The notes beneath the pieces were generated by a model. The model was not told where the DNA came from and did not search any database. It was given only the letters and a program-made list of their open reading frames with translations. Positions 1 to 9,538 of a DNA stretch of 64,000 bases are shown piece after piece (position 1 is the stretch's first letter; each line of letters opens with the position of its first letter). Location: positions 161,349 through 225,348 of the forward strand of contig NZ_PJIK01000006.1 of the NCBI RefSeq assembly GCF_002929275.1, given 5' to 3'. Origin of the DNA: Arthrobacter sp. ZGTC131. GTDB taxonomy: Bacteria > Actinomycetota > Actinomycetes > Actinomycetales > Micrococcaceae. The position numbers and the translations under genes were made by a program.

Positions 1-1
1 G

Positions 2-3000
2 CCGATCTCGGCGGCCGCACTCCGCAGCAGCCCGCTGAACCGCTATGTGGAAAGCGGCAATGACGAGATCAACGCGGTGACTGACATCAGGCGCGCCCGC
101 CTCGATGGCATCTACCCGCTGCCGGCCCGGACCACGTCCGACGCCGGAACCTACACCGTGGTCAACTACGTCCCGGAAACCAAGACTTCGCCGGCTCTGC
201 CCCAGAAGGCACCCTCGAGCGGAGGAGCCTCCCGGACCGCATCCGATGTTCCACCCCGGGTGCTCCAGTGGAAGAACGCCTTGCTGGACCTGAGCCTGCG
301 GAACAGGCTCATCAACTTCACTGACACCGCCCGGTTCCCACTCGCAGTGCCCACCGCATGGATGGGCGCCTTCGAGGACCTCATCAGCAGGGGCACGCCC
401 GTTAGTCTGCTTCCGTCCAACCAGATCAGTGCCATCCACCAGGAGCGCGGCGTCCGCTTCGGCCGGGACCTTCCCCAGGACGAACTCGCCGAGCTGCTCA
501 GCTCCAAAAAGTCGGTGTTCGCCGAGGTCAGCGAAGACGGCTACAACGCCAAGATGCGGGGGCTCGCCTACAAGGCGAAGACCCAGCTGGAGGAAACGGG
601 AGCCAACAACCTTTACCTGGCTATTGGCAGCCTGATGTGGGAACTGGACGGCCGGGCGCTTCGGTCCCCGCTGGTTCTGGTCCCGGTGAAGCTGAGTTCT
701 GCAGGGAAAAACGGTCTGTACCGGGTCACACTCGATGAGACCGGCCAGTCCACGCCAAACTATTGCCTTCTCGAGAAGCTGGCCCAGTCTCACGATCTGC
801 GCATCCCGGGCCTCGCCGAGCCGGTTGAAGACGGATTTGGAATCGATCTGGACGCCGCGTTCGCTGCAGTCCGTGCCGCCGTTTCGGCCAACGCCCTGGC
901 TTTCCGCGTGGAAAACACCGTGGACCTGTCCATGTTGCAGTTCGCAAAGTTCCGCCTGTGGAAGGACCTTGACGAGAACTGGAAGGAATTTACCGCCAAC
1001 AGCCTGGTCAATCACCTGATCAGCACCCCCACGGAACTCTATTCAGACAGTGTTGCCGTCACGCCCGACGTCGACCTGGACGCCTTGGCTGCCCAGTGTC
1101 CAATACCAGCGGACTCGTCGCAGTTGGAGGCAGTCGCGTCTGCGGTCGCCGGCCAGACGTTCGTCCTGGAAGGCCCTCCGGGCACCGGAAAGTCACAGAC
1201 CATCACCAACCTCCTGACCCGCGCCATTGTTGACGGCAAAAGGGTTTTGTTTGTCGCGGAGAAACGGGCAGCACTCGATGTTGTTCAGAAGCGGCTCGAC
1301 GACGTCGGGATGGGGCCGTTCTCCCTTGACCTGCATGACAAGGGCAGCAAGCCGGCGGTGGTCAGGGCGCAGATCAAACATGCCCTGGAGCTTCGCCTGT
1401 CTGCGAACAAGCAGCAGCTTGAGACTGCCTCCACCGATCTTGCCTCGGCCCGCCGTGGACTGGTCCGGTATGCCCACAACGTCCATGAGGAGAATGGCGC
1501 GCAGCTTTCCCTCTACAGCGCGCGGACCAAGGCGCTGACCTATGAACCTGACCATGCGACGGTTCCGCTCAGCCCGGAACTGACAGCGTCTCTGAATGAC
1601 TCCACCCTGAACTCGATTCGGCAGGTGTTCCGGGAACTTCCGGAGTTCACCGACCCCGTCCGTCCTGGACCTGACCACCCATGGCGGTTCGTCTCTGTTG
1701 CGGCGGGCGACCAGCAGGAGCAGCAGCTGCTGGCTGTGGGTCGCCGCCTTAATGAGGCGCTGAACGCCTTGCGGCCAACCCCTGGGCTTCCGTCGGTTCT
1801 GGACGCAGCGCAGTCGCCGGCCGACGTCGGAACTCTCGCTAGTCTGCTGCAGGACCGGAACGTCCCACTGGGAACACTGGATGTGGTCCGCTCCGGCGAC
1901 TGGTCTGTCAACGCTGAACAGCTGGAGAAACTGGTTACGGCCTTTGCGTCCGTCCAGCATCCGGGCCTTGAGCACGTAGCGCCGGGGGCCATGGACCTTC
2001 CCCTGCCAGAAATTCTCGGCCGTGCGCAGCAGGCCGCAGCTTCCGGGTTCTGGGGACGCAAGAAGCGGTTGCTGGCAGTGGCCGCCGAACTGTACCCCGT
2101 GCTTGTTTCCGGAGCTGAAGTCCGCCACAGGGAGCTTGTGCCGCTGCTGGAGAAACTGGTGGCCGTCCAGCACGAGGTCTCCGGCCTGCGGGCAACGAGG
2201 GGCTCGCTGCCGGGGCTTCCTGCGGATCAGCAATGGAACCCGCTGACACCGGACGCCCAAGCCGACCTGCGACACCGCATTTCCTGGCTGCGCTGGGCCG
2301 CGCAGGCGGTGCAGCCGTCTCCGGAGCCCGCCGTCGTGAGCTTCCAGAGCGAGCTCCGTACGTTCCTGAAGGACGCCCCGGACGTCCACCAGAACGTTGT
2401 CGGCTGGCTGCGGGAGCTTTCCCAGGCCTGGGAAGAATTCCTTCAGATCCAAGGTGTGGGTACCGCTGACCTGCGTACGTGGACCGGTGAGCGAGGCTTC
2501 CTGGCCCGCTGGTGGGAAACGTGCGTGGCGCGGCGACTGGATACGGCGGGGTCGGTGCCGCTGACGCGGTGGCTCGAGCTGGTCCGCCATGTCGAGCCGC
2601 TGCGTGCTGCGGGGCTAGTGGACGCCCGTAGTGCCATCCTCGACGGCGAGCTGGAGGCCGATGACGCCGCAGCAGCTTTTGAACGCGGTTTGGCTGAAGG
2701 GTCGCTGGCCGAACGGCGCATCGCTACCGGGTTGAGCGACTTTGACACCATCGTGCACGAGCGCACCATCGAGCGGTTCACCAGCCGAGCGGAAAGGGTA
2801 CGCGAGTTGCTCAAAACCAACCTCGCCGCCGGGGTCCTCCGCTCCCGGACGGTCTCGTCGTCGTCGACCTCCGGACGCATGGGCGAGCTGCAGCGGCAAC
2901 TGACCAGGCAGCGGGGCGGCATGTCCGTCCGCAAACTAATGGAACACTACGCAGACCTCATCACGGGGATCATGCCCTGCACACTGGTCAGCCCGGATTC

Positions 3001-5047
3001 GGTGGCGCGGTTCTTCCCTGCCAAGGCAGCTCTGTTCGACATCGTGGTGTTCGATGAAGCCTCGCAGATACGGGTGGCCGACGCAGTGGGTGCCATGGGC
3101 CGCGGTGCGTCAGTAGTGGTGGTGGGTGACAGCAAGCAGATGCCGCCGACGTCGTTCGCGGAGATTTCCTCCGACGCCGGCAGCGACGGGGACGCCGAGA
3201 TCTCGGTGGTGGAGGACATGGAGTCGATCCTTTCCGAATGCGTGGAAGCGCGGGTGCCACGGCAGTGGCTGTCCTGGCACTACCGGAGCCAGGACGAATC
3301 GCTGATCGCTTTCAGTAACCAGCAGTACTACGACAGTAAGCTTTCCTCGTTCCCGGGCCCGTCCCACGGCGCTGCGAATGCCGGTGTCCGCGGACACGGC
3401 GTGAACTTTGTCCGGGTCGACGGCCAGTTCCACCGTTCGGGACCATCCAAGGTCCTTCGTACCAATCCTGTGGAGGCCGCGGCGGTGGTGGCCGAGATCC
3501 GCCGCAGGTTTGATGCTGATTCCGCGGGCACTCCCTCCATCGGTGTGGTGACGTTCAACCTGCAGCAACGCGCACTGATCGAAGGTCTGCTGCGCGACAC
3601 GGAGGAGCCGCGCATCGTCGCTGCTCTTGACGACGACTCAGAAGGGCTGTTCGTCAAAAACCTTGAGAACGTCCAGGGTGATGAGCGGGACGTCATCCTG
3701 TTCTCGACCGGGTTTAGCAAGAATGACAAGGGATATCTGCCGCTGAACTTTGGTCCCCTGAACCGGTCCGGTGGTGAACGGCGGCTCAACGTGGCGGTGA
3801 CCCGTGCACGCCGGCAGGTTGTTGTTTTCTCCAGCTTCAACCCGGCCGACCTGCGCTCCGAAGAAACCAGCTCCGTGGGCATCAAGCACCTGCGGTCGTA
3901 CCTTGATCTGGCCGAGCAGGGGACCGCTGCCCTGCCTTACGATGGGCGCCGCGCCGCCAGCGTCGACCTGCACCGGGAAGAGATAGCCGACGCGCTGCGA
4001 GACCGCGGCTTTGTCATTTCAACAGACGTGGGGCTGTCCGACTTCAAAGTTGATATCAGCGTTGCCGTTCCCGACAACCCCAACCGCCCGTTGATGGCCG
4101 TCCTTCTGGACAGCCCCGCGTGGGCTGCCCGCCGGACGGCGGGCGACCGGGACGGGCTTCCCGGGGATGTTCTTACCCGCATGATGCGCTGGCCCTCAGT
4201 CCAGCGGGTCTGGCTGCCGGCCTGGCTGGCCGACCGGGACGCCGTGCTGGACAAGCTTGAAGCTGCTCTGGAGGAAGCGTACGAGGCGGCAGCTCCTGCT
4301 TCAGAACCTCAGGATGCGATGACTGGCGGAACTCCCGCGGCGACGAGCTCCGGACGACGGGCGGCAGAGGCGGCCGCACCTGAGCAGGAGTTCGTTCTGG
4401 TCGCCGGCAAGGACACTTCGCCGCTTGGCCAGGGAACCCTCCTGGAGGCCGTTCAAGCGAACCCTAGGCCAGCCACGCTTGTTACCGCATCCGCCCAGTC
4501 CAGCTACGAGCCTTGGACTGTCCGGCGCTTCGGCGGCCTTGAAGTACTGGACACGCTTCACTCCCGCAGCTCCGTAACAGCCGTACGCGAAGCTATCCAA
4601 GATGTGATCGCAGCAGAAGGACCTATCCACCAGGAGCGGCTCGCCAAGCTCGTCTGCGCTGCTTTTGAACTCAACAAGGTGAACTCGCAAAGGGCAAATT
4701 CCGTACTCGATGTTTTGGACGAATCACTCCACTACTGCGACGCCGACGGTTTTATCTGGGACGCCTCGGTTGACCGGGAGATGTGGGAGCAGTTCCGCCC
4801 GAACAGCGCTGACACCACCAGGAAGCCTGAGCACATCAGCGTTGTCGAAATTCGGAACGCGATGGTCGACATCGTGCGGCTCTCCGGTGGCATCGCAGTG
4901 GACGAGCTCCACCGAGAAACCATCAAAACTTTCGGGGGCAAGCGTTTGACGGCAGGTGTGACAGCCCGCCTGAACGAAGGACTGCAGTATGGCGTCGACA
5001 CGAAGAGGCTTGAGCTTCGAGGTGCATTCGCGCAGCTGGCTAGCTAG
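2..5047 (+). CDS. DUF4011 / SF1 helicase with Vsr-like endonuclease domain (5'-partial)
   Basis: Very large ATP-dependent nucleic-acid enzyme. Counting from the first possible start in the window (GTG at 47): the DUF4011 signature WKNALLDLSLRNR is near residue 75, Walker A GPPGTGKS at 376-383, the Walker B box DEAS near 1003, GDSKQMPP near 1026, and the helicase C-terminal motifs NVQGDERD (about 1208) and RLNVAVTRAR (about 1246). Residues about 1305-1410 resemble the Vsr-like RE_MTES_1575 nuclease (VDIS, LLDSP, GDRDG, RVWLPAW), followed by a DUF3320-like tail near 1560-1610. The frame is open back to base 2 with plausible coding, so the gene probably begins outside the window; homologues are often longer. 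Related helicase-nuclease fusions occur in reported antiphage systems; a defence role here is inference. Confidence 0.85.
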   Translation, partial: PISAAALRSSPLNRYVESGNDEINAVTDIRRARLDGIYPLPARTTSDAGTYTVVNYVPETKTSPALPQKAPSSGGASRTASDVPPRVLQWKNALLDLSLRNRLINFTDTARFPLAVPTAWMGAFEDLISRGTPVSLLPSNQISAIHQERGVRFGRDLPQDELAELLSSKKSVFAEVSEDGYNAKMRGLAYKAKTQLEETGANNLYLAIGSLMWELDGRALRSPLVLVPVKLSSAGKNGLYRVTLDETGQSTPNYCLLEKLAQSHDLRIPGLAEPVEDGFGIDLDAAFAAVRAAVSANALAFRVENTVDLSMLQFAKFRLWKDLDENWKEFTANSLVNHLISTPTELYSDSVAVTPDVDLDALAAQCPIPADSSQLEAVASAVAGQTFVLEGPPGTGKSQTITNLLTRAIVDGKRVLFVAEKRAALDVVQKRLDDVGMGPFSLDLHDKGSKPAVVRAQIKHALELRLSANKQQLETASTDLASARRGLVRYAHNVHEENGAQLSLYSARTKALTYEPDHATVPLSPELTASLNDSTLNSIRQVFRELPEFTDPVRPGPDHPWRFVSVAAGDQQEQQLLAVGRRLNEALNALRPTPGLPSVLDAAQSPADVGTLASLLQDRNVPLGTLDVVRSGDWSVNAEQLEKLVTAFASVQHPGLEHVAPGAMDLPLPEILGRAQQAAASGFWGRKKRLLAVAAELYPVLVSGAEVRHRELVPLLEKLVAVQHEVSGLRATRGSLPGLPADQQWNPLTPDAQADLRHRISWLRWAAQAVQPSPEPAVVSFQSELRTFLKDAPDVHQNVVGWLRELSQAWEEFLQIQGVGTADLRTWTGERGFLARWWETCVARRLDTAGSVPLTRWLELVRHVEPLRAAGLVDARSAILDGELEADDAAAAFERGLAEGSLAERRIATGLSDFDTIVHERTIERFTSRAERVRELLKTNLAAGVLRSRTVSSSSTSGRMGELQRQLTRQRGGMSVRKLMEHYADLITGIMPCTLVSPDSVARFFPAKAALFDIVVFDEASQIRVADAVGAMGRGASVVVVGDSKQMPPTSFAEISSDAGSDGDAEISVVEDMESILSECVEARVPRQWLSWHYRSQDESLIAFSNQQYYDSKLSSFPGPSHGAANAGVRGHGVNFVRVDGQFHRSGPSKVLRTNPVEAAAVVAEIRRRFDADSAGTPSIGVVTFNLQQRALIEGLLRDTEEPRIVAALDDDSEGLFVKNLENVQGDERDVILFSTGFSKNDKGYLPLNFGPLNRSGGERRLNVAVTRARRQVVVFSSFNPADLRSEETSSVGIKHLRSYLDLAEQGTAALPYDGRRAASVDLHREEIADALRDRGFVISTDVGLSDFKVDISVAVPDNPNRPLMAVLLDSPAWAARRTAGDRDGLPGDVLTRMMRWPSVQRVWLPAWLADRDAVLDKLEAALEEAYEAAAPASEPQDAMTGGTPAATSSGRRAAEAAAPEQEFVLVAGKDTSPLGQGTLLEAVQANPRPATLVTASAQSSYEPWTVRRFGGLEVLDTLHSRSSVTAVREAIQDVIAAEGPIHQERLAKLVCAAFELNKVNSQRANSVLDVLDESLHYCDADGFIWDASVDREMWEQFRPNSADTTRKPEHISVVEIRNAMVDIVRLSGGIAVDELHRETIKTFGGKRLTAGVTARLNEGLQYGVDTKRLELRGAFAQLAS

Positions 5048-5172
5048 GCGAATAAGGCATTTAGGCACTCATCGATTTTTCCCAGAAGCATAGCAAGCGG
5101 GCCTGCAGATGCCGTTAGCTAGCTGGCGCCCGCACCCAAAACAAATTGATTCAAATTTTGATCGGAGTTCCC

Positions 5173-7026
5173 ATGTCCCAAGAACCCACACTGCTCTTTC
5201 TGCACGGCGTCGGAGACGGAAACAGAGACCGTGCCTGGCTGACTGGCCTTGAGGCGGCGTTATCGCGCCTGGGGTATCCGGGCATAAACCCTGAATGCAT
5301 ACTTGCACCCAGGTATGCCCACGCACTCAGGGACAGTGATGAATCCTTCCCTCTGCCGAAGATCAACGTCAAGCAGCCTGCGAGGGACAAGCTCCGCCAG
5401 AATCGCCGGGATTTTGAGCGACGCACAGCTGCGCTGGAGTTTCGGTTAGGAAGACATGACCACGGAAGCGGCTGGGGTGGCGCCGAACTAGTGGTTAACG
5501 GGGCGGCGAACCTTCCCGGTTTCGCGCAAGTCCGAAAGTACCTCGGTGACGCTGACGTCAGAGCACAGGTTCTGCGGCTCATCCTTAGCAAAGTGCCCGC
5601 AGCTGGCCGGATAGTAATCGTTGGTCATAGCCTAGGGTCAGTAATTGCTGCAGACCTGATTCAGCGGTTACCAAAAGAGCTCGAGGTGGTCGGCTTGGTC
5701 ACCATCGGCAGCCCACTGGCGAGCGGCAGATTCAATGTCGACAAACTGCGCGAAAATATGCAGGAGCCACCCACCAACTTGGCTTGGTGGGCAAATTTTT
5801 GGAACGTGCTGGACCCAGTAGCGGCCCACAGGGGCCTGTCGTCGGTGTACAACTGGATGCTTGACTTCCGAATTGGAACTGGATTCAACCACCACGTACA
5901 CGACGCCGAAACGTACCTTTCACACGATGCCGTCGCCGAAGCCGTGGGGTTTGGGCTCTTCGGATCCAAGTCCAAGGAAATCGTCCTCGCGGAACGAGGT
6001 CTCGATATTCCACTGGATGCGTCTGAACTGACTGCCTTGGTGGCACTGCGTTATGCCCATCTGCTCAAGGAACGGCTGGACGGCGAACAGGGTATTCGAT
6101 TTGCTGGAGCGTTGCGGCAAGTGCAGGCCACAGTCGTCGACGAAATTCGTCAAAGGAATAAGGAAGCGGGGAGGCCGCTGCCCTCTCAAGTTGCAAGGCT
6201 GGCCTTCGACGCATCAGACTCGAATGCGAACGTCCCTAAGCCCCTGCCGAGCCGTCATCTCGCTAAGGAGGACGCGGTAACGCTACTGACAGTTCTGGCA
6301 TCCGAAAATGTGATCAGGCCGTTTGATATCAATGTAGACCGCGGTAATTGGCTCGGCGCAATGCGGGAGCTTACCTCCGAGATGGGGTTGGGTAGCCAGT
6401 ACGGTACTCACGTTTTTGAGGCTGCCAAAGAGGCCCAAGATGTGCTCAGTGGAGCGCTCGTAATTGATTGGAAGAAATGGGGAGCACTCGGCGCGGGTGC
6501 CGTTGCACTAGTCGTTGCTACCGGCGGTCTGGCCTTGGCTGCGGCACCTGGGGTAGTCGGGGCCGCAGTCATCACGAGTGCCCTGGCCGGATTCGGTCCT
6601 GGAGGAATGATTGGTGGACTTCTAACTGCGGGGACGCTGGTGGGTGCGGGTGGTGGTGGCATCGCCTTTAGCCTTGCCAGCCCCGGCACTTCAGCCGAAA
6701 CCGTCGAAGCAGTGATTCAGCGCCGCTTGGCGGCCGCGATACTGCGCCAGCGGCAAAACCTTGAACCGGACTACACGCTGTGGAGCATCCTAACTTCAAA
6801 TGAGATAACAGTCCGCCGCGAATATGAGCGGCTGGACGAGTTCTCCGATGAGTCCGCTCAGGCACTGAAAGAGCTGAAGAAGAAGCTTGAGACAATTGGA
6901 AGGGCAATGAAGTACTTGTCCGAGAACGGCCTTGAGCCGAAGCTGGTTGAAGATCTAGCGGAAGATGCAGAGGACCTGGCGGAGAGCCAGGACACTGCTG
7001 CGCGCCAGCCCTCACCACTTAGCTAG
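5173..7026 (+). CDS. Lipase-like alpha/beta hydrolase with hydrophobic hairpin
   Basis: A protein of about 617 residues. The N-terminus shows an alpha/beta-hydrolase fold: strand plus oxyanion motif LLFLHGVGDG near residues 7-16 and nucleophile elbow GHSLGS at 151-156 (Ser153). Histidines in HHVHDAETYLSHDA near 240-255 could supply the catalytic His. Residues about 436-500 are a long Gly/Ala-rich hydrophobic stretch, probably two or three membrane segments, followed by a charged helical tail. ATG 5173 was chosen over an in-frame TTG upstream because GGAG sits 5-8 bases before it. It follows the helicase on the same strand after 125 bp and has lower GC than the surroundings. Substrate unknown; a membrane-directed lipase or esterase effector is a reasonable inference. 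Confidence 0.75.
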   Translation: MSQEPTLLFLHGVGDGNRDRAWLTGLEAALSRLGYPGINPECILAPRYAHALRDSDESFPLPKINVKQPARDKLRQNRRDFERRTAALEFRLGRHDHGSGWGGAELVVNGAANLPGFAQVRKYLGDADVRAQVLRLILSKVPAAGRIVIVGHSLGSVIAADLIQRLPKELEVVGLVTIGSPLASGRFNVDKLRENMQEPPTNLAWWANFWNVLDPVAAHRGLSSVYNWMLDFRIGTGFNHHVHDAETYLSHDAVAEAVGFGLFGSKSKEIVLAERGLDIPLDASELTALVALRYAHLLKERLDGEQGIRFAGALRQVQATVVDEIRQRNKEAGRPLPSQVARLAFDASDSNANVPKPLPSRHLAKEDAVTLLTVLASENVIRPFDINVDRGNWLGAMRELTSEMGLGSQYGTHVFEAAKEAQDVLSGALVIDWKKWGALGAGAVALVVATGGLALAAAPGVVGAAVITSALAGFGPGGMIGGLLTAGTLVGAGGGGIAFSLASPGTSAETVEAVIQRRLAAAILRQRQNLEPDYTLWSILTSNEITVRREYERLDEFSDESAQALKELKKKLETIGRAMKYLSENGLEPKLVEDLAEDAEDLAESQDTAARQPSPLS

Positions 7027-7221
7027 ACGTACTGTTCACCGAGGTTGGGAACGCACGGGTCGCAGCCTTATGTCCAGGGCCGGTGGGCGCGTCATAGTCG
7101 CCCAGTTCTTGCTCTTGTATATGGTCTGAGGAAACCTGACTCGGCGATCCGCTGCGGCCGTCCAATACTGTGGAATTCCGAGAGGGTCTCGAGGACGAAC
7201 AAAAATGGAGTCTCAACGATC

Positions 7222-7869
7222 ATGAAGTTTTTGAAAGCAATAATGAATTTTTTCAAAGTCCGCGTTCTGCTTTGGCTTGTCCTGCTGGTCGTCGTGCTAG
7301 TTGTTGCAGGAACGGGCGTCGCATTTGCAACCGGGGGACTCAACGCGCTCGCACTCAGATCGCTATTCACCAGCAGCTCGCACGAACGTGATTCGCAGGT
7401 GGTTCAGTCTGTTACGCGCTTGCAAGAGGTCGCCCTGCTCAGCCTTCACATGGAGGGTATCTCGAGGCACGAAAGCAATGGAGAGGTTCTCGGTGTGGCC
7501 ATACCCGCGAGCGAGAAAACGACCCTGATCCAGTATCAGTTCGACGCAAAATTAGGCATCGATGGGTCACAGGTAAAGATCGAACCCACCGGTCCAAAGT
7601 CCTTTCGGTTGACCATTCCTCAATTCATTGGCATCGGCTTCGACAAGCCCACGTTCGAGGACCCCCTCGAGAGCAACAACGCCCTTGGCTGGCTGGCAAC
7701 GCCAGCAGTTGAAACTCGCATGGTCAACAACATCCTCAGTGACGAGAACAAGCAGAAATACATCTCCCAGAACGAAGTAGCGCTGAAGGAGCAGGCCAAG
7801 GTTTTCTACTCCGGACTCATCGAAAGTGTTGATTCCGAAATTACCGTCGACTTTGAATTTGCGGGGTAG
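7222..7869 (+). CDS. Membrane-anchored protein, possibly DUF4230-like
   Basis: 215 residues. The N-terminus has a short basic segment followed by one strong transmembrane helix (about residues 12-37); the remainder is soluble with beta-strand-rich regions. The layout of one anchor plus a region beginning VVQSVTRLQEVALL resembles the DUF4230 family, but I cannot confirm it. ATG 7222 was chosen because it places the membrane helix at the N-terminus; the frame is open further upstream without a credible site. It lies 195 bp after the hydrolase gene on the same strand and shares its lower GC, so it may belong to the same acquired block. Confidence 0.6.
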   Translation: MKFLKAIMNFFKVRVLLWLVLLVVVLVVAGTGVAFATGGLNALALRSLFTSSSHERDSQVVQSVTRLQEVALLSLHMEGISRHESNGEVLGVAIPASEKTTLIQYQFDAKLGIDGSQVKIEPTGPKSFRLTIPQFIGIGFDKPTFEDPLESNNALGWLATPAVETRMVNNILSDENKQKYISQNEVALKEQAKVFYSGLIESVDSEITVDFEFAG

Positions 7870-8002
7870 ACGCCGGCAGCGCTCCGTCCTCGCCGCATGA
7901 GCCCGAGAGTATGCTGCCGCAGTGACGCCTCCGGGTGCGCGCCCAAGGCCTTGGCGCCGCCGTTGTTGCTGGCAATGCCCCTGCTCTTTGGGGTTCGGCG
8001 GA

Positions 8003-8505
8003 TCAACCACCGGCCGAGTCGGGCGCCGTTTCGACAAGATCGACCACCGCCAACTCCAACCGGAACACCCACAGCAGCACATCCTCACCCGGCACGTACC
8101 AATCGCGGGCCGGGACCCTCCGGAAGCCCAGGGATTCGTAAAGGGCATGCGCCCGTTCCATGAACGTCGCGCTCGTTATGCTGATTCGGCAACGACTCCG
8201 CGTGTTCGATGACCCGCCGGACACGGGGCACGCCCAACGCCGCCGCCTTGACGGCAGGATCAACCGCGAGCATCCGGAACTCGAGCTCATTTTCAATTGC
8301 GATCTCGCTGTACGGTTGCCCTGCGAAGGTGAGCGTCACTGCTGCCACGACTGCGCCCGATGATTCGGCGACCCACACCTCGGCATGCTTCGCCCGGTGT
8401 TCCGCGTCATCCAGCGCACTCATGTATGGGTGGTCGGCGGCTAGGTGCTGGCGTGGAGGTACGCCTCTCGCGTGATTCTCTGGACCTCTGATAGTCGGCG
8501 GCCGT
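8003..8505 (-). pseudogene. GNAT acetyltransferase pseudogene
   Basis: Three reading-frame pieces on the minus strand join into one GNAT protein. The N-terminal piece near 8455-8505 reads ...SREAYLHAS; the middle (8320-8423) reads HPYMSALDDAEHRAKHAEVWVAE and continues to EFRMLAVDP; the C-terminal piece (8003 to about 8165) reads FMERAHALYESLGFRRVP and ends ...WVFRLEL. At least two frameshifts separate the pieces, one in the acetyl-CoA loop region where the family has a Q/RxxGxG/A motif. A working enzyme is therefore unlikely unless the assembly contains errors. The neighbours are a possibly acquired block to the left and the ribokinase to the right. Confidence 0.75.
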
Positions 8506-8525
8506 TGCCAAGCTAAAAACCACAG

Positions 8526-9398
8526 TCACGGCGCAGCAACCCCGGCCCCAGCCACTCGCTCAACGTACTCCTCGAGTCGCGCCAGTGCCGGTTGCGACGA
8601 AGGATCACTCACCGCGTCCGCTCCGACGGCATTGGCCACCGCCAGGGCTTGCTCATAGGGGTGCCCGGCCCGAATCGAAAGCACCAGAGCCGCGCAGAAC
8701 GCGTCGCCAGCCCCAATTGTGTTCGCCACCGTCACAGCAGCAGCTGGAGCCTCGGCCACCTTCCGCCCGTGCTCGAACATCGCCGAGCCGTCCTTCCCGT
8801 ACGTCACCGCTACCAGCTTGGCCTCGGCCAGCGCCGGGATCAGCTCATATTCTGTCTCGTTTACGATCACCAGGTCGCACCGTTTCAGCAGCTCCGTCGG
8901 CAGGTCCATCGCCGGTGCGGCATTCAGCACGAAGAAACCGGAGGCGCACCGGGCTGCTTCCAGCACCACGGGCAGGCCCACCTCGAGCTGGCATAGCACC
9001 GTCTCTTGGGCAGAGAACTCCACGCCCGCCAAGGAGAAGCCCGCGTTCGCCCCAGGGCACACCACGATCTGGTTTTCGCCGTCGCGGTCCACCACGATCA
9101 GCGCGGTGCCGGTCGCATCGCCGTCGAGCACTGCCACGTCAGAAGTGTCCACGCCGGCGCCAGCAAGAGACTCCAGCATCAGACGGCCCTGGGCGTCGTC
9201 GCCCACGGCTCCGATCATCCTGGCGCTCCCGCCCAGACGCGCGGCGGCCACGGCCTGGTTGGCACCTTTGCCGCCGGGCTGCTGCTGCAGGACGCCGCCG
9301 CCGACGGTTTCCCCGGCGGTGGGCAGCCGATCGGTGGTGGCGATGATGTCGAGGTTGATGCTGCCGACGACGGTGACGGCAGGAAGTCGAGTGCTCAT
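8526..9398 (-). CDS. rbsK: Ribokinase (PfkB family)
   Basis: 290 residues, normal for ribokinase, which phosphorylates D-ribose to ribose 5-phosphate in the cytoplasm. The N-terminal substrate motif GSINLDIIATTDRLP and the GGKGANQAVAAARLG motif are present, and the C-terminal ATP/catalytic motif NTIGAGDAFCAAL carries the catalytic Asp. ATG 9398 was chosen because the protein then begins MSTRLPAVTVVGSINLD, as in homologues; the longer open frame has no support. It diverges from an MFS transporter and nucleoside hydrolase. Together these suggest nucleoside uptake, hydrolysis to ribose plus base, and ribose phosphorylation. Confidence 0.93.
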   Translation of the reverse strand: MSTRLPAVTVVGSINLDIIATTDRLPTAGETVGGGVLQQQPGGKGANQAVAAARLGGSARMIGAVGDDAQGRLMLESLAGAGVDTSDVAVLDGDATGTALIVVDRDGENQIVVCPGANAGFSLAGVEFSAQETVLCQLEVGLPVVLEAARCASGFFVLNAAPAMDLPTELLKRCDLVIVNETEYELIPALAEAKLVAVTYGKDGSAMFEHGRKVAEAPAAAVTVANTIGAGDAFCAALVLSIRAGHPYEQALAVANAVGADAVSDPSSQPALARLEEYVERVAGAGVAAP

Positions 9399-9452
9399 GG
9401 GAAGTCCTATCGGGTGAAGCCAAGGCGGCTGGATTAGGAAATAGTGTACGCC

Positions 9453-9490
9453 ATGGTTGTACTTGTTCGTCATACATGGTTGTATAACAA
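9453..9490. promoter_or_regulatory. Candidate operator in divergent promoter region
   Basis: The 140-bp region between the divergent ribokinase and MFS genes holds two copies of ATGGTTGTA, at 9453-9461 and 9476-9484, exactly 23 bp apart. The second copy runs into TTGTATAACAA at 9480-9490, a TTGT-N3-ACAA dyad of the kind bound by GntR-family regulators. The same dyad lies upstream of the GntR gene near 32.3 kb. Its regulatory role is inferred from position and symmetry. Confidence 0.5.
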
Positions 9491-9538
9491 CTCGCATCCC
9501 AAAGGCAGGACCCCGCCTGCAGAACAAAGGAGTTTGAT

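Noticed and set aside
1193-2590. Minus-strand open frame of 465 codons inside the helicase gene
   Set aside because: It lies fully antisense to a strongly supported gene, has no recognisable domain and an Arg/Gly/Pro-rich composition typical of a GC-driven shadow frame.
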